A DNA stretch of 64,000 nucleotides, from NCBI RefSeq assembly GCF_020405225.1, contig NZ_CP084474.1:186001-250000 (forward strand). Direction: 5' to 3'. Source of the DNA: Natrinema sp. DC36 (GTDB taxonomy: Archaea > Halobacteriota > Halobacteria > Halobacteriales > Natrialbaceae). Positions 63,581 to 64,000 of the stretch are shown here, piece after piece (position 1 is the stretch's first letter; every line of letters begins with the position of its first letter). A program made the position numbers and the translations under genes. The notes under the pieces are model-generated. The model did no database searches. It was not told the origin of the DNA and saw nothing but the letters and a program-made list of their open reading frames with translations.

Positions 63581-64000
63581 ATGGTGTGTGCTTCACTGAC
63601 CCTGACGATCCCGAAGCGAACCTGGATTGGTACCGTCTCACGAGACCATCCGGTAGCGACGTTTCGTGTCCGATCTGCCCAGTCTGCGGACGGTCTCGGC
63701 GTTGGATTCGTCGAGTTACTGGCGGAGAAGCCAACGGAGATCATCGAGTCGATCCGGTCGTTCGACCCTGTCCACACTGTTGAGGTGTTCCATCAAGAGC
63801 CGAACCGGGCCCTCCTTCAGATCGAGGCGGACAAACCGATTCTGCTGGACGTTCTCGACAGAGCGGGCGTCCCGGTGGAGATGCCCTTCGAGATCCAGAA
63901 CGGCCAGGTCGATTGGGAGCTGACCACAACTCGAAACAGGTTATCGACGCTTGGGTCGGCGCTAGATGAGTCGGAGGTCGGATACGTCGTCGAGCATATC
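63581..64000 (+). CDS. Bacterio-opsin-activator-type HTH regulator (partial)
   Basis: 140 codons are open to the window edge, starting MVCASLTLTIPKRTWIGTVS. The text GVGFVELLAEKPTEIIESIR, VHTVEVFHQEPNRALLQIEA and LLDVLDRAGVPVEMPFEIQN matches the N-terminal sensor part of haloarchaeal HTH-10 proteins such as Bat, NarO or DmsR; the C-terminal HTH would lie beyond the window. It is a candidate regulator of the CGAA-N4-TTCG dyads. Its own start codon is covered by a palindrome. Confidence 0.75.
   Translation, partial: MVCASLTLTIPKRTWIGTVSRDHPVATFRVRSAQSADGLGVGFVELLAEKPTEIIESIRSFDPVHTVEVFHQEPNRALLQIEADKPILLDVLDRAGVPVEMPFEIQNGQVDWELTTTRNRLSTLGSALDESEVGYVVEHI

Overview
The window reads as a haloarchaeon (class Halobacteria). 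The proteins are strongly acidic, exported proteins carry twin-arginine signals followed by lipoboxes, and promoters have archaeal TATA boxes close to the start codon with little room for a leader. The families are typically haloarchaeal: AbrB-PhoU, DICT, bacterio-opsin-activator-type HTH, SHOCT, DUF2249, CGCGG-type RiPP precursors and ISH-type transposons. Mobile DNA and decayed genes are dense, so an accessory chromosomal region or megaplasmid is likely. I found no rRNA, tRNA or CRISPR array.

Region by region. 0-6 kb: a universal stress protein, an AbrB/serine-recombinase pair, two PhoU genes and a broken pstB whose 5' half has been replaced by a large unrelated haloarchaeal gene. 6-20 kb: small membrane proteins, a Na+/Ca2+ antiporter, relics of stress-protein and receiver genes, a DICT gene with one internal stop, two ABC exporter operons and several lipoproteins. 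20-25 kb: a mobile block with a winged-helix regulator, a large DDE transposase behind palindromic operators, and a tyrosine integrase operon. 25-35 kb: a gene graveyard holding two related flavin-reductase relics, relics of a DUF488 gene, a Cys/Met lyase and a cation/proton antiporter, and an ISH remnant; inside it lie an intact RHH-TnpB pair and an APC permease. 35-43 kb: a ferredoxin, an orphan sdhB, trpS, a stress protein and an ABCE1-like ATPase without Fe-S cysteines.

43-64 kb is a coherent respiratory/redox-stress cluster of the kind found beside haloarchaeal denitrification genes. It holds three genes with five DUF2249 domains, a TusA-like protein, a DsrE-like protein, two cupins, a hemerythrin Fe-S repair protein, a CopD-like and two further polytopic membrane proteins (one resembling haem-copper oxidase subunit I), a DtxR-type regulator, a multicopper oxidase, two CGCGG-type RiPP precursors and the start of a HTH activator. 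At least fifteen copies of a 12-bp dyad close to CGAA-N4-TTCG sit upstream of these genes, usually 38-53 nt before the start codon, which suggests one regulon. No nitrate, nitrite or nitric oxide reductase and no radical SAM enzyme is visible, so those would lie outside the window.

Two elements bounded by the same ISH-type inverted ends and target-site duplications have landed between genes of this cluster. One (50678-53829) carries the multicopper oxidase beside an IS5-type transposase; the other (61999-62649) carries only a pyridoxamine-phosphate-oxidase-like gene. These passenger-gene transposons, the shared dyad and the RiPP pair are the most interesting features.
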